Positions 1-8,917 are shown, numbered from the stretch's first letter. The stretch: DNA of 64,000 bases from an uncultured Ruminococcus sp. (GCF_934476685.1 NZ_CAKSNX010000002.1:1-64000), one strand, 5' to 3'. Numbers and translations: made by a program. The notes: generated by a model not told the origin, from the sequence alone.

Positions 1-76
1 TGGTTGGGGTGAAAGGATTCGAACCTTTGGAATGACGGAGTCAGAGTCCGTTGCCTTACCACTTGGCGACACCCCA
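1..76 (-). tRNA. tRNA-Gln (anticodon CTG)
   Basis: Read on the minus strand this is a complete cloverleaf. The acceptor arm TGGGGTG pairs with CACCCCA, the T-loop has GGTTCGAATCC, and the 3' CCA is encoded. The anticodon loop CTCTGAC gives anticodon CUG, which reads CAG (Gln). It touches the window edge but appears complete. Confidence 0.95.
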
Positions 77-116
77 GTATATAAAACCAACTGCATAACA
101 GTCGGATGGTTGTCAT

Positions 117-192
117 TGGTTGGGATAGATGGATTCGAACCATCGGAATGACGGAGTCAAAGTCCGTTGCCTTACCTCTTGGCTATATCCCA
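117..192 (-). tRNA. tRNA-Gln (anticodon TTG)
   Basis: A second minus-strand cloverleaf lies 40 bases upstream of the first in transcription order. The acceptor arm TGGGATA pairs with TATCCCA, the T-arm reads GGTTCGAATCC, and CCA is encoded. The loop CTTTGAC gives anticodon UUG, which reads CAA (Gln). Together the two tRNAs cover both glutamine codons and look like a duplicated pair. Confidence 0.95.
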
Positions 193-411
193 TCATTTCA
201 CTTAACGAGTCAGCCAATCAATATGAAATCCATCTCGCAACTGCACATACATCACAGTAACGAATTATCTCGCCTGACAGCTTTATTATTATATCACATT
301 GCTTTTTACATTGCAATAGTCACAACTGTTTATTTACATATTCATTACATTTTATTAATATAATGTGCTGCATTGTACTGCTCACGAGGGTAAAAAGTTA
401 AAAGAATTGTC

Positions 412-440
412 TTGACTAAAGAAGTGCAATATAGTATAAT
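412..440 (+). promoter_or_regulatory. sigma-A promoter of mscL
   Basis: TTGACT (412-417), a 17-base spacer, then TATAAT (435-440). It lies about 40 bases upstream of the mscL start. The stretch 193-411 before it is AT-rich and shows no gene. Confidence 0.8.
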
Positions 441-481
441 ATTATAGTATTTTAATGTTTTTAAGAAAGGATCGTAGAATC

Positions 482-940
482 ATGTCAAAAAACAAAAAAG
501 GATTTTTAAAGAAGTTTGTCAGCGAGTTCAAGGATTTTGCTCTTAAAGGCAACGTTATGGATCTTGCAGTCGGCGTTATCATCGGTGCTGCTTTTCAGGG
601 TATCGTAACGTCATTTACAGAGAACTTTATCAATCCGATAATCGGCTGTATCGGCGGCGCTGAGGTCGAGGGAAAGATACATCTCCTCGGAAATCAGTAC
701 ATAAATTACGGTGCGTTCCTCACGGCTGTTATCAACTTTATTATAATGGCGCTTGTTATATTCCTTATGATGAAGGTCGTTAACAAGCTTATGTTTCTCG
801 GCAAAAAGGAAGAAGAGCCTGCTCCTGCAGAAGTTCCTGCCGACGTTGCTCTGCTCACAGAGATCAGAGATCTGCTGGCTCAGCAGAATAATTCCGTTCA
901 GGAGGCTGTTTCTGAACTGCCTGAAAATAAGGACGAGTAA
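482..940 (+). CDS. mscL: large-conductance mechanosensitive channel MscL
   Basis: The 152-residue protein starts MSKNKKGFLKKF and then carries the MscL signature: an amphipathic N-terminus, a first membrane helix (LAVGVIIGAAFQGIV), a loop, a second helix (AFLTAVINFIIMALVIFLMMKVVNKL), and a charged C-terminal helix. MscL is a homopentameric pore that opens under membrane tension to release solutes on osmotic downshift. The ATG at 482 is chosen over an in-frame codon at 455 because AAGAAAGG lies 11 bases before it. The gene is monocistronic with its own promoter. The C-terminal tail (EEEPAPAEVPADVALLTEIRDLLAQQ) is typical of Gram-positive MscL. Confidence 0.96.
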   Translation: MSKNKKGFLKKFVSEFKDFALKGNVMDLAVGVIIGAAFQGIVTSFTENFINPIIGCIGGAEVEGKIHLLGNQYINYGAFLTAVINFIIMALVIFLMMKVVNKLMFLGKKEEEPAPAEVPADVALLTEIRDLLAQQNNSVQEAVSELPENKDE

Positions 941-980
941 TAATCGGACAGATACGTCCTTAAATTTGTCGCCGAAGGTG

Positions 981-1009
981 TTGACTTGATAAAGGAAATG
1001 TGATATACT
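981..1009 (+). promoter_or_regulatory. sigma-A promoter of the ilv operon
   Basis: TTGACT (981-986), 17 bases, TATACT (1004-1009). The transcript would start near 1016 and reach ilvB at 1070. A hairpin at 1021-1042 (arms ACCGCA/TGCGGT with extra AAA/TTT pairs) followed by a T-rich stretch would sit at the very 5' end of the mRNA. It may stabilise the transcript or act as a weak attenuator. The leader is far too short for a T-box. Confidence 0.75.
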
Positions 1010-1069
1010 AAAAAAAGTATACCGCAAAAATCTTTGTGCGGTTATTATTTTAACAGGAGGCGACTTTGT

Positions 1070-2707
1070 ATGAAGATGACTGTAAGTCAGGCTATTGTAG
1101 AATGTTTGAAAGCTGAGAATATTAAGGTCGTCTATGGTTACCCCGGCGCTGCTATATGCCCTTTCTATGACGCATTGCTGGACAGCAGTGATGAGATAAA
1201 GAATGTTCTCGTTCGTCATGAGGCTAACGGCGGTCATGCGGCAAACGGCTTTGCAAGAATCTCCGGAAAGCCTGCGGTTTGTATCGCAACTTCCGGTCCC
1301 GGTGCGACCAACCTTATAACTGCTATCGCTACGGCTTATGCAGATTCTATCCCTGTGGTATGCATCACAGGTCAGGTCAATACGGATCAGATCGGCTCTG
1401 ACGTTTTTCAGGAGGCTGACATAACCGGTTCGGCTGAACCTTTTGTAAAGCACAGCTATCTGCTGAAAGACCCGCAGGAGCTTGCGAAAACCTTTAAAGA
1501 AGCTTTTTACATAGCAGGTACAGGCAGACCTGGTCCTGTACTCATTGATATACCTATGGACGTTCAGAAGGAAACCATCGATTTTGAATATCCTGACAAG
1601 TGTGAGATACGCAGCTATCGTCCTACCTCAAAGGGAAATTACCTTCAGGTAAAGCGTGTGGCTGAGGCTCTTGAAAAGGCTGAAAAACCTCTTATCTGCA
1701 TCGGTGGAGGAGTTTTTGCGGCTAAGGCACAGGATAAGGTAGCTGAACTTTCAAAGATAATGAATATCCCAGTTATAACCACTATGATGGGAATTTCAGT
1801 TTTTGCGGACGATGATCCGCTTTACTACGGAATGATAGGTACTCACGGAACAAAGCTTGCAAATTATGCGGTGAATGCCTGCGATACGCTCTTCCTTGTG
1901 GGTGCGAGGGTTGGCGACAGAGCTGTTAAAACTCCTCTCAAGCTTGCACAGACCACAAAGATACTGCATATCGATATCGACCCTGCTGAGATAGGAAAGA
2001 ATATCGGTGCTGATTATCCGCTGGTCGGTGACGCAGCAGTAGTTTTGGAGCAGATCCTTGATATCGTAAAGAATGATGAGAATGCTGTTTCAAAGCATGA
2101 CAGTTGGATAAGCGAGCTTGACGCAAAGAGAACTCCCGATGAGTTTGTAAAGCCTGTCAGCGGTACTGTCAATCCGAAGGAGTTTATAAGCAGACTTTCA
2201 GAAAAAATGCCTGCAAATGTCAATATCGTGGCTGACGTAGGTCAGAATCAGATATGGACTTCAAGATATAAGTTCAAAAAAGGCGGACGTTTTCTTACCT
2301 CAGGCGGAATGGGTACAATGGGTTACTCGCTTCCTGCCGCAATAGGTGCGAAAATGGCTGATGAATCACGTCCGACAGTTGCTGTATGCGGCGACGGCGG
2401 TTTCCAGATGAATTTTATGGAGCTTGCCACAGCCGTTCAGTTCGGAGTAGACGTAAAGGTAGTTGTGTTCACAAATACCCGATTGGGAATGGTAAGAGAA
2501 CTTCAGACCAACGGATATAACGATCGTCAGACCGCAGTTTTCCTCGACGGATCACCTGATTTTATAAAGCTTGCAGAGGCGTATGGAATACCAGCCATGC
2601 GTGTTACGGACAGCGATTCTATGGATAAAGCTGTTCAGACTCTTGCTGAGCATAAGGGCATCTATCTTGTCGAGGTAGTAGTGGATAAGAATTTTCCTAC
2701 CCTTTAA
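1070..2707 (+). CDS. ilvB: acetolactate synthase, large (catalytic) subunit
   Basis: This 545-residue protein has the three-domain layout of thiamine-diphosphate enzymes. The N-terminal Pyr domain includes YGYPGAAICPFYDAL and HEANGGHAANGFAR with the catalytic Glu, a central domain follows, and the C-terminal PP domain carries the GDG motif (VCGDGGFQMNFMELA, near residue 441). It condenses two pyruvates to acetolactate, or pyruvate with 2-oxobutyrate, as the first step of Val/Leu/Ile synthesis. The ATG at 1070 follows AGGAGG by nine bases; the longer frame from 1034 starts inside the leader hairpin and is rejected. It is first in ilvB-ilvN-ilvC. Confidence 0.96.
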   Translation: MKMTVSQAIVECLKAENIKVVYGYPGAAICPFYDALLDSSDEIKNVLVRHEANGGHAANGFARISGKPAVCIATSGPGATNLITAIATAYADSIPVVCITGQVNTDQIGSDVFQEADITGSAEPFVKHSYLLKDPQELAKTFKEAFYIAGTGRPGPVLIDIPMDVQKETIDFEYPDKCEIRSYRPTSKGNYLQVKRVAEALEKAEKPLICIGGGVFAAKAQDKVAELSKIMNIPVITTMMGISVFADDDPLYYGMIGTHGTKLANYAVNACDTLFLVGARVGDRAVKTPLKLAQTTKILHIDIDPAEIGKNIGADYPLVGDAAVVLEQILDIVKNDENAVSKHDSWISELDAKRTPDEFVKPVSGTVNPKEFISRLSEKMPANVNIVADVGQNQIWTSRYKFKKGGRFLTSGGMGTMGYSLPAAIGAKMADESRPTVAVCGDGGFQMNFMELATAVQFGVDVKVVVFTNTRLGMVRELQTNGYNDRQTAVFLDGSPDFIKLAEAYGIPAMRVTDSDSMDKAVQTLAEHKGIYLVEVVVDKNFPTL

Positions 2708-2766
2708 TATCTTTCACGAAATATATTCAGGAAATCTTAACATTGCGGTGATATAATGAAAAATGT

Positions 2767-2783
2767 TGGGGAGAGTATCCCCA
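2767..2783 (+). other. hairpin directly upstream of the ilvN ribosome binding site
   Basis: TGGGGA and TCCCCA form a perfect 6-bp stem with a 5-base loop, ending three bases before the GGAGG of ilvN (2786-2790). No T-run follows, so it is not a terminator. It could mark an mRNA processing or translation-tuning site. Confidence 0.4.
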
Positions 2784-2797
2784 TTGGAGGTTAATTT

Positions 2798-3295
2798 ATG
2801 AAGCATACAATTTCTGTTCTTGTGGAAAATCACAGCGGAGTGCTTTCAAGGATCTCTGGACTGTTTTCAAGAAGAGGATTCAATATTGAGAGCCTTGCAG
2901 TAGGTCCGACACATGACCCTGCAATATCAAGGATCACTATCGTTGCAGACGGTGATGAGCATACCGTTGAACAGATCGAAAAACAGCTTAACAAGCTTAT
3001 AGAAGTTATCAAGGTCAAGACTTTCGGCAGAGATGAATATCTTGCAAGAGAGCTTATGATCGTCAAGATCTCAGTAGGCGCAGACAAGCGCAGCGAGGTA
3101 ATGACTATCGCTGATATCACAGGCGCAAAGGTAATGGATATCACGCTGACTACCATGACTCTTGAGCTTTGCGATACATACGCACATTTGTGCAGATTTG
3201 AAGAGGTCATCGAGCCTTACGGTATCATTGAAATGGTAAGAACGGGAACTATCGCTATCGAAAAGGGTTCAGATACGTTCAACGCCAAGAAATAA
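2798..3295 (+). CDS. ilvN: acetolactate synthase, small (regulatory) subunit
   Basis: This 165-residue protein begins with an ACT domain (MKHTISVLVENHSGVLSRISGLFSRRGFNIESL), followed by the C-terminal ALS small-subunit domain. The ACT domain binds valine for feedback inhibition and activates the IlvB catalytic subunit. GGAGG lies seven bases before the ATG. The gene sits 90 bases after ilvB and 70 before ilvC in the same operon. Length and motif order are normal for the family. Confidence 0.96.
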   Translation: MKHTISVLVENHSGVLSRISGLFSRRGFNIESLAVGPTHDPAISRITIVADGDEHTVEQIEKQLNKLIEVIKVKTFGRDEYLARELMIVKISVGADKRSEVMTIADITGAKVMDITLTTMTLELCDTYAHLCRFEEVIEPYGIIEMVRTGTIAIEKGSDTFNAKK

Positions 3296-3365
3296 TTTAA
3301 GATTATATAGCCTTCCGGCTACATAAAATAAAGAATTTTATATTCTATTTTTGGAGGAATTTAAA

Positions 3366-4391
3366 ATGGCACAGGCAAAGATTTATTATCAGCAGGATTG
3401 CGACCTTAACGTACTTAAGGGCAAGAAAGTTGCTATTATCGGCTATGGTTCACAGGGTCACGCTCATGCGCTCAACCTTAAGGAAAGCGGCGTAGACGTA
3501 GTCGTTGGTCTTTATGAAGGTTCAAAGAGCTGGGAAAAGGCTGAAAAGCAGGGCCTTACAGTTATGACAACTGAGGAAGCTGCAAAGGCTGCCGACATCA
3601 TTATGATTCTTATCCCTGACGAAAAGCAGGCTGCTCTTTACAAGAGCAAGATCGAGCCTTACCTCACAGAGGGCAAGACACTTGCATTCGCACACGGTTT
3701 CAATATTCACTTCGGCTGCATCGTACCGCCAAAGAACGTTAACGTAATCATGATCGCTCCTAAGGCTCCTGGTCACACAGTACGTTCAGAGTATCAGGCT
3801 GGTAAGGGTACACCTTGCCTTATCGCAGTTGAGCAGGATGCAACAGGCAACGCAACTGAGATCGGTCTTGCATACGCTCTCGGTATCGGCGGCGCAAGAG
3901 CAGGCGTTCTTGAAACAACATTCAGAACAGAAACAGAAACTGACCTCTTCGGTGAGCAGGCAGTTCTCTGCGGCGGTGTTTGCGCACTTATGCAGGCTGG
4001 TTTTGAAACACTTTGCGAGGCTGGTTATGACCCAAGAAATGCTTACTTCGAGTGCATTCACGAGATGAAGCTTATCGTTGACCTTATCTATCAGTCAGGT
4101 TTCGAGGGCATGAGATATTCTATCTCTAACACAGCTGAGTACGGCGACTACATCACAGGTCCAAAGATCGTAACTGAGGATACAAAGAAGGCTATGAAGA
4201 AGGTTCTTTCTGACATTCAGGACGGTACATTCGCTAAGGACTTCCTCCTCGATATGTCTTCTGCTGGATCACAGGTTCACTTCAAGGCTATGAGAAAGCT
4301 TCACGCTGAGCACCCATCTGAGAAGGTTGGTAAGGAGATCAGAAAGCTTTACAGCTGGAACAACGAAGAGGATAAGCTGGTTAACAACTAA
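3366..4391 (+). CDS. ilvC: ketol-acid reductoisomerase (NADP+)
   Basis: The 341-residue class I enzyme carries the Rossmann NADPH loop GYGSQGHAHALNLKESG near residue 26 and the C-terminal knotted domain with the metal-binding acid segment (ETDLFGEQAVLCGG). It isomerises and reduces acetolactate to dihydroxyisovalerate. The ATG at 3366 follows GGAGG by eight bases, while the upstream in-frame codon at 3351 precedes the SD and is rejected. Codon choice is markedly more biased than in neighbours (many GCT, GGT, AAG), as expected for a highly expressed gene. A strong terminator follows at 4414. Confidence 0.97.
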   Translation: MAQAKIYYQQDCDLNVLKGKKVAIIGYGSQGHAHALNLKESGVDVVVGLYEGSKSWEKAEKQGLTVMTTEEAAKAADIIMILIPDEKQAALYKSKIEPYLTEGKTLAFAHGFNIHFGCIVPPKNVNVIMIAPKAPGHTVRSEYQAGKGTPCLIAVEQDATGNATEIGLAYALGIGGARAGVLETTFRTETETDLFGEQAVLCGGVCALMQAGFETLCEAGYDPRNAYFECIHEMKLIVDLIYQSGFEGMRYSISNTAEYGDYITGPKIVTEDTKKAMKKVLSDIQDGTFAKDFLLDMSSAGSQVHFKAMRKLHAEHPSEKVGKEIRKLYSWNNEEDKLVNN

Positions 4392-4413
4392 TCATCTTTT
4401 AATATTTGATATT

Positions 4414-4445
4414 AAAGCGGTTTGCAAAAGCAGACCGCTTTTTTG
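4414..4445 (+). terminator. terminator of the ilv operon
   Basis: AAGCGGT...ACCGCTT with further TTGC/GCAG pairing, loop AAAA, followed by a T-run (4439-4444). Confidence 0.85.
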
Positions 4446-4450
4446 TGTGC

Positions 4451-4487
4451 AAAAAAACTCCGAAAGTATCGTTATGACCTTTCGGAG
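4451..4487 (-). terminator. terminator of the minus-strand HAD gene
   Basis: CTCCGAAAG (4458-4466) pairs with CTTTCGGAG (4479-4487). On the minus strand the stem is followed by seven T (plus-strand A 4451-4457). It faces the ilvC terminator, so the two convergent genes are separated by back-to-back terminators. Confidence 0.8.
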
Positions 4488-4498
4488 CTGTGTATGTA

Positions 4499-5308
4499 TT
4501 AAATTTTTATAAGTCCCATTCGTTTGAAAGCGTTGTAAAGTCCATCTTTGTCGATGTCATCTGTGATGATATCAGCTGCTGCCTTTGCACGTTCGTCTGC
4601 GTTGCCCATTGCTATGCCTGTGCCGCAGAACTGAAGCATTTCAATGTCATTTGCGCCATCGCCGATGCCGATAGCGTCCTTGACGTCAGCACCGTAAAAA
4701 TTCAGAACTTTCTGTATGCCTGTGGCCTTTGTAATGCCTTTCTGCATTATCTCGCCGCCGTTATCGCCGCTCTGATATGACATTGTAACGATGTTGCAGT
4801 CGCTGCCGATCTCATTCTGTATAAGAGAAACAGGAGATTCGCTGCCGACAAAAACGATCTTGTCAACGTTATCAAGGTCCTGTGGTATATCTTTGCTGAA
4901 AACTGCACCCAGTACATTGAGCCAAGCGGTAAAACCTTCATAACCCTTTTTCATAGTCTGATCGAGGAAGATCTCTTCCTTGATAGTTTCCAGCGTTACT
5001 ACCGCCTTGTGTTTTACAAGCACCTTTACCATTCTGTTGTACAGTTCAGCAGGGAATGAGCTGTGGAAAATATTTTCCCCTCCGCAGAAAACATTTGCGC
5101 CTGCACTGAAAACGCCGTCAGAAAGTCCTGCGTCAAAAAGTATTTTTGAAACAAAATGCTTTTCACGTCCTGTGCAGATAAAAAGTTTGTGACCGTTTTC
5201 CATTGCCAGTCTGAGCGCTTTCGCTGTTGATTCGTGCAGCACTTCGCCTGTGTCAATAAGAGTTCCGTCTATATCGAGAAAAACATATTTCTTGTTTGTA
5301 TTTTCCAT
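4499..5308 (-). CDS. HAD-superfamily hydrolase, Cof-type (subfamily IIB)
   Basis: The 269-residue protein opens with motif I FLDIDGTLIDTGEVL and ends with motif IV IGIGDGANDIEMLQFCGTGIAMGNA. Between them lies the cap domain of Cof-type (IIB) phosphatases, and motif II is present as FICTGREK. These enzymes usually dephosphorylate sugar phosphates or flavin/nucleotide phosphates; the substrate cannot be read from sequence. The ATG at 5308 is chosen because GGAGG sits seven bases upstream. It has its own promoter and is convergent with ilvC. A second Cof-type gene lies at 40096-40881. Confidence 0.88.
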   Translation of the reverse strand: MENTNKKYVFLDIDGTLIDTGEVLHESTAKALRLAMENGHKLFICTGREKHFVSKILFDAGLSDGVFSAGANVFCGGENIFHSSFPAELYNRMVKVLVKHKAVVTLETIKEEIFLDQTMKKGYEGFTAWLNVLGAVFSKDIPQDLDNVDKIVFVGSESPVSLIQNEIGSDCNIVTMSYQSGDNGGEIMQKGITKATGIQKVLNFYGADVKDAIGIGDGANDIEMLQFCGTGIAMGNADERAKAAADIITDDIDKDGLYNAFKRMGLIKI

Positions 5309-5338
5309 TGAAATACCTCCGCTCAAGTTTATATCTAC

Positions 5339-5367
5339 ATTATAATCACTTTTTAGGTCGATTTCAA
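5339..5367 (-). promoter_or_regulatory. sigma-A promoter of the HAD gene at 4499-5308
   Basis: On the minus strand: TTGAAA (5367-5362), 17 bases, TATAAT (5344-5339), about 30 bases before the ATG. Confidence 0.75.
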
Positions 5368-5406
5368 CAAAGTTTATATGTGTAATTTGTTAAATGTGTA
5401 TAGACG

Positions 5407-5439
5407 AAAAAGCTGCCGTACAGTTTTGCACGGCAGCTT
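5407..5439. terminator. terminator of the ApgM-like gene
   Basis: AAGCTGCCGT (5410-5419) pairs perfectly with ACGGCAGCTT (5430-5439). T-runs occur on both sides, so it can work in both directions; its main client is the minus-strand gene ending at 5446. Confidence 0.85.
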
Positions 5440-5445
5440 GATTTT

Positions 5446-6657
5446 TTACATATCAATAAATTTCTGCATCATATCAGGACCGTTTTCAATGAAAATTCCT
5501 GATGCTTTTGCAGTATTCTCATCATATTTTCCGGGTCCTTCGATCTCGCCCTTCTTATGATACATAAGGAACGGGATAGGATCGTTTGTGTGAGTTTTGA
5601 GTGACAGCGGAGTAGGGTGGTCGGGGCAAACAAGTACCTTATAATCCTCATATCCGTCAAGAGCTTTGAGTACAGGAGTGAGTATCTTTTCGTCAATTAT
5701 CTCGATAGCTCTCTTCTTGTTCTCCACCTCAGCTCTGTGACCGCACTCGTCAGGAGCTTCAACGTGAATGTATACAAAATCCTGTCCCTTTGCAAACTCG
5801 TCGATAGCAGCCTGAGCCTTGCCCTCAAAGTTTGTGTCTATGTAACCTGTTGCGCCTTCAACGTTCACAACATTCATCTCGCTGAACTTGCCTATGCCTT
5901 TGAGCAGGTCAACGGCAGAGATCATCGAACCCTTAAGACCATACTTTTCAAGGAACGGAGTAAGGCTTGCTCTCTTGCCCTCGCCCCAGAACCACATCGA
6001 GTTTGCAGGACGCTTGCCCCTTGCAACTCTTGCCTTGTTTACAGGGTGATCTTTAAGAAGATCATAGCTCTTTACCATCATATCGTAAAGCTTTCCTACC
6101 TTTTCAGGGTCAGGAAGATGATCTTTTATAGACTTACCTGTGATGTCATGAGGAGGTGTAAGCGTTCCGACATCAAGTGTACCATTGTTCCAGATAAGGC
6201 AGTGGCGGTAGCTTACGCCTGAATAAAGCTGGAATTCGTCATTATTGAAATGCTCGGCAAGATAGTCAATAAGTATCTTTGCCTCGTCAGTAGAAATATC
6301 GTCTGCACAGTAATCGAGAATAGTCTTGTCGGCATATTCAGGCTCATCAGAAAGTGTAACAAGGTTGCATCTGAATGAAACATCAGTAGGCTTCATATCA
6401 ATTCCGATAGATCCAGCCTCCAGCGGTGAACGTCCTGTATAATATACCTGCGGGTCATAGCCAAGCACAGAAAGGTTAGCAACGTCAGAACCAGGTTTAA
6501 GGTTGTCAGCAACAGTCTTTACCAGACCGACAACGCCTTTTTCAGCCATTTTGTCCATATTAGGGGTATATGCTGCTTCCAGCGGAGTTTTGCCGCCGAA
6601 CTGTTCGATAGGGTAGTCAGCCATACCGTCACAGAGCATTACAAGATATTTAGTCAT
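5446..6657 (-). CDS. ApgM-like phosphoglycerate mutase / putative homoserine kinase
   Basis: This 403-residue member of the alkaline-phosphatase-like metalloenzyme family starts MTKYLVMLCDGMADYPIEQ, has the PGSDVANLSVLGYDP segment with the presumed nucleophile Ser, and ends with metal ligands in VHVEAPDECGHRAE and VCPDHPTPLSLKTHTNDPIPF. It belongs to the archaeal-type cofactor-independent phosphoglycerate mutase group. A bacterial branch has been proposed to act as a homoserine kinase (TIGR02535-type), so glycolytic mutase and threonine synthesis are both possible. The ATG at 6657 follows GGGAG by eight bases. It is transcribed alone from a clear promoter. Confidence 0.8.
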   Translation of the reverse strand: MTKYLVMLCDGMADYPIEQFGGKTPLEAAYTPNMDKMAEKGVVGLVKTVADNLKPGSDVANLSVLGYDPQVYYTGRSPLEAGSIGIDMKPTDVSFRCNLVTLSDEPEYADKTILDYCADDISTDEAKILIDYLAEHFNNDEFQLYSGVSYRHCLIWNNGTLDVGTLTPPHDITGKSIKDHLPDPEKVGKLYDMMVKSYDLLKDHPVNKARVARGKRPANSMWFWGEGKRASLTPFLEKYGLKGSMISAVDLLKGIGKFSEMNVVNVEGATGYIDTNFEGKAQAAIDEFAKGQDFVYIHVEAPDECGHRAEVENKKRAIEIIDEKILTPVLKALDGYEDYKVLVCPDHPTPLSLKTHTNDPIPFLMYHKKGEIEGPGKYDENTAKASGIFIENGPDMMQKFIDM

Positions 6658-6711
6658 TATCGTATCTCCCTTTTCTAAAAATTTTCCGAAATGTGTCGGA
6701 TACCTATATTG

Positions 6712-6740
6712 ATTATAACATATATGTCTGAAAAAATCAA
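6712..6740 (-). promoter_or_regulatory. sigma-A promoter of the ApgM-like gene
   Basis: Minus strand: TTGATT (6740-6735), 17 bases, TATAAT (6717-6712). Confidence 0.75.
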
Positions 6741-6747
6741 TACACAA

Positions 6748-6779
6748 TATAAAAGAGCAGCACTTTAATATGCTGCTCT
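6748..6779 (-). terminator. terminator of the LacI-sensor/GGDEF gene
   Basis: AGAGCAGCA (6754-6762) pairs with TGCTGCTCT (6771-6779). On the minus strand the stem is followed by TTTTATATT. Confidence 0.75.
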
Positions 6780-6789
6780 GATATTACGG

Positions 6790-8661
6790 TCAATTGCTAT
6801 GAGTTTTGTTCTTTTCGATATACATAAGCTTGTCCGACTCGCTTACGAAATCCTCCATATCGCAGGTGTTGTCAACAACTTTGCTTATAACACCGATGCT
6901 TGCGGATATCTCGTAAGGCTTGCCCGATGTGCGATTGTATTTAGCCATACTTTCTTTTATCTTTTCGGCTATTGCGGAGTTGTCGCACTGAGTGCCAAAG
7001 AAAGCGATAAATTCATCTCCGCCTATCCTGCCGCAGACAGCGTTGTCGGGGAGAGCACTGACTATGCAGTCCGCAACGGCGCATATTGCGCTGTCGCCCT
7101 CATTATGTCCGAAAGTATCGTTGATGTATTTAAGCTTGTTCATATCTGCCATAACAAAGGTTATGCTGCCGTTCAGCGGTCTGAGTGAGTCGGAAAGTAT
7201 GGTGAATTCTTTCATGCAGCCCACACGGTTATATAAACCCGTCATAACGTCAGTCTGATACATATGTTCAAACTTGCTTGTGAGATACCGCTGATACTGA
7301 TTGTTCTTGTAACCGGAAATGGCGGTGTTCAGCGCACCTACTGTCTGTGGTATTTTACAGTAATTTTCAATATTATAATCAAAGAAATGAAAATATATAA
7401 ATCCCAGCGGGATATCGAGAAAGTTGAGCGGTGAAAAGATTATCGGATATTTAAGATCAAGCAGAGCTGCTAATTTATTGTAAAAATAATCTTTATCTAC
7501 AAGTCTTGGATTTTGCGGTTCATCATCATTTTCACAGAAAAACTGACAAAGCTTTTCTGTGTACGGCTGTGGATTTATATGCTGCGGGTTTATTGAAGGA
7601 TTTATACAATCCTCGTTGAGCATTATTGCACAGTCGTAGATTATATGACGCTTTATTTCGGCAGATGCCGTTTTGATGTTAGCCGAGTGCTGTATCTTTG
7701 AGGACATTTCATTAAGGCTGCGCTCTTCCTCTCTGTAACGATAGAAGCAGTTGTTAGTCTTTATCATAAGATCGACAGCAATGGAATTATCTATTGAATG
7801 ACAACCGCAGGATTCGGCACTTATCAGTGTAGTTGGTATAAGGCGGTCGCTTGCTTTAAAATCATTCTTCGCAAGACAATCTGCAATGAGCCTGCCCATA
7901 TCTGAATAATTGCAGGCACAGGTCGTTATCTTTGGCTGGCTCAGCTGAGTTTCTGCTACGCCGTCAAAGCCAGTAACGCATATATCCTCAGGCACTCTTA
8001 TGCCATGCCTTTTAAGGGTAGAGCATACTGCGATAGCCATACTATCGTTTGCACAGATTATAGCCTGCGGAAGTTTAGAACGTTCCAACAGCTTTTCTGT
8101 TGCCTCTTTAGCAGGTACAGACCAAAAGTCACCGTAGCTTACCATATCGTTGTTAAAACCTATGCCCTTAGAAGCAAGTACGTCACGGAAAATACTCATG
8201 CGTTCGTCAGATACGCTGTTATTTCTTATTCCTGCCATAAAATGCAGGTCAGTAAGTCCGTGATCCTCCAGAACGTGGAGTACCACATTTTTAAATCCAT
8301 TATAGCTGTCAAAATTAACATTTATACAGCCTGGATAGTGACCATTGATTATAAAAACGGGCTTGCCGTGATTTACAGCGTTGTCAACAAGATTTCGGCG
8401 TATTCTTTCATTATTTATCCTTTCATAATGTATAGCCAATGCATCTATATAATTGTAATCAATAAGAGAGAAAATAGATTCTTCACCTTTGTCTGACGGC
8501 GAGTTCCAGTAAAGGTCTGAGCAGGTGTTAAAAACAATAAGCCGCCAGCCGTGGGGTATCATTTCTTTGTTAAGCGTTTCTATAAACTCCCGGTTTCCGT
8601 CATCAAAAACCTTTGAAATACAAAGAGCTAAAAGTTTATATTTTTTTGTCAAAACATTCAC
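6790..8661 (-). CDS. diguanylate cyclase with a LacI-type periplasmic-binding-like sensor
   Basis: The 623-residue protein has two recognisable parts. Residues ~8-270 form a LacI/GalR-type ligand-binding fold (CANDSMAIAVCSTLKRHGIRVPEDICVTGFDG is diagnostic) but there is no helix-turn-helix before it. After a helical linker, residues ~450-620 form a GGDEF domain with DVMTGLYNR and intact GGDEF (near 547). No RxxD inhibition site precedes it. No signal peptide or membrane helix is seen, so it likely senses a cytoplasmic sugar and makes c-di-GMP. The start is uncertain: GTG at 8661 is only one base from AGGGA, whereas TTG at 8652 is ten bases away and may be the true start. It is divergent from a GH42 beta-galactosidase. 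Confidence 0.85.
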   Translation of the reverse strand: MNVLTKKYKLLALCISKVFDDGNREFIETLNKEMIPHGWRLIVFNTCSDLYWNSPSDKGEESIFSLIDYNYIDALAIHYERINNERIRRNLVDNAVNHGKPVFIINGHYPGCINVNFDSYNGFKNVVLHVLEDHGLTDLHFMAGIRNNSVSDERMSIFRDVLASKGIGFNNDMVSYGDFWSVPAKEATEKLLERSKLPQAIICANDSMAIAVCSTLKRHGIRVPEDICVTGFDGVAETQLSQPKITTCACNYSDMGRLIADCLAKNDFKASDRLIPTTLISAESCGCHSIDNSIAVDLMIKTNNCFYRYREEERSLNEMSSKIQHSANIKTASAEIKRHIIYDCAIMLNEDCINPSINPQHINPQPYTEKLCQFFCENDDEPQNPRLVDKDYFYNKLAALLDLKYPIIFSPLNFLDIPLGFIYFHFFDYNIENYCKIPQTVGALNTAISGYKNNQYQRYLTSKFEHMYQTDVMTGLYNRVGCMKEFTILSDSLRPLNGSITFVMADMNKLKYINDTFGHNEGDSAICAVADCIVSALPDNAVCGRIGGDEFIAFFGTQCDNSAIAEKIKESMAKYNRTSGKPYEISASIGVISKVVDNTCDMEDFVSESDKLMYIEKNKTHSN

Positions 8662-8725
8662 GTCCCTGAAAATTACGGATATAGGTCAGTTTTGCATAAT
8701 ATCCGCTTATTTTATACTTTAAAAC

Positions 8726-8754
8726 ATTATACCATATAATATGTGCAATTTCAA
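8726..8754 (-). promoter_or_regulatory. sigma-A promoter of the LacI-sensor/GGDEF gene
   Basis: Minus strand: TTGAAA (8754-8749), 17 bases, TATAAT (8731-8726). Together with the plus-strand promoter at 8889 it organises the 312-base divergent region 8662-8973; nothing else was found there. Confidence 0.8.
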
Positions 8755-8888
8755 GACGTAGCCATAAATTTATTATGTAGTTTTGATAGTTTGATATTAA
8801 AAAATAACTTGAATTTTGTATGATAACATCAAAGATACAGAAAAGCAATTTCTTGTGTTATAAAATTGTAAATTTTGTGGTTTTGCTA

Positions 8889-8917
8889 TTGACGGACTGC
8901 CTCAGTGAGATTAAAAT
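8889..8917 (+). promoter_or_regulatory. sigma-A promoter of the GH42 gene
   Basis: TTGACG (8889-8894), 17 bases, TAAAAT (8912-8917), about 50 bases before the start codon. Confidence 0.65.

Noticed and set aside
106..363. Open frame of 85 codons at the left end
   Set aside because: It runs across the antisense of tRNA-Gln (117-192) and has no SD; the tRNA explains the region.
1010..1069. T-box or leader-peptide attenuator before ilvB
   Set aside because: The leader is only about 55 bases, with no T-box consensus, no specifier loop and no branched-chain-rich peptide frame.
611..1453. 280-codon minus-strand frame opposite mscL and ilvB
   Set aside because: It is antisense to two clear genes, spans the ilv promoter, and its protein has no recognisable fold pattern.
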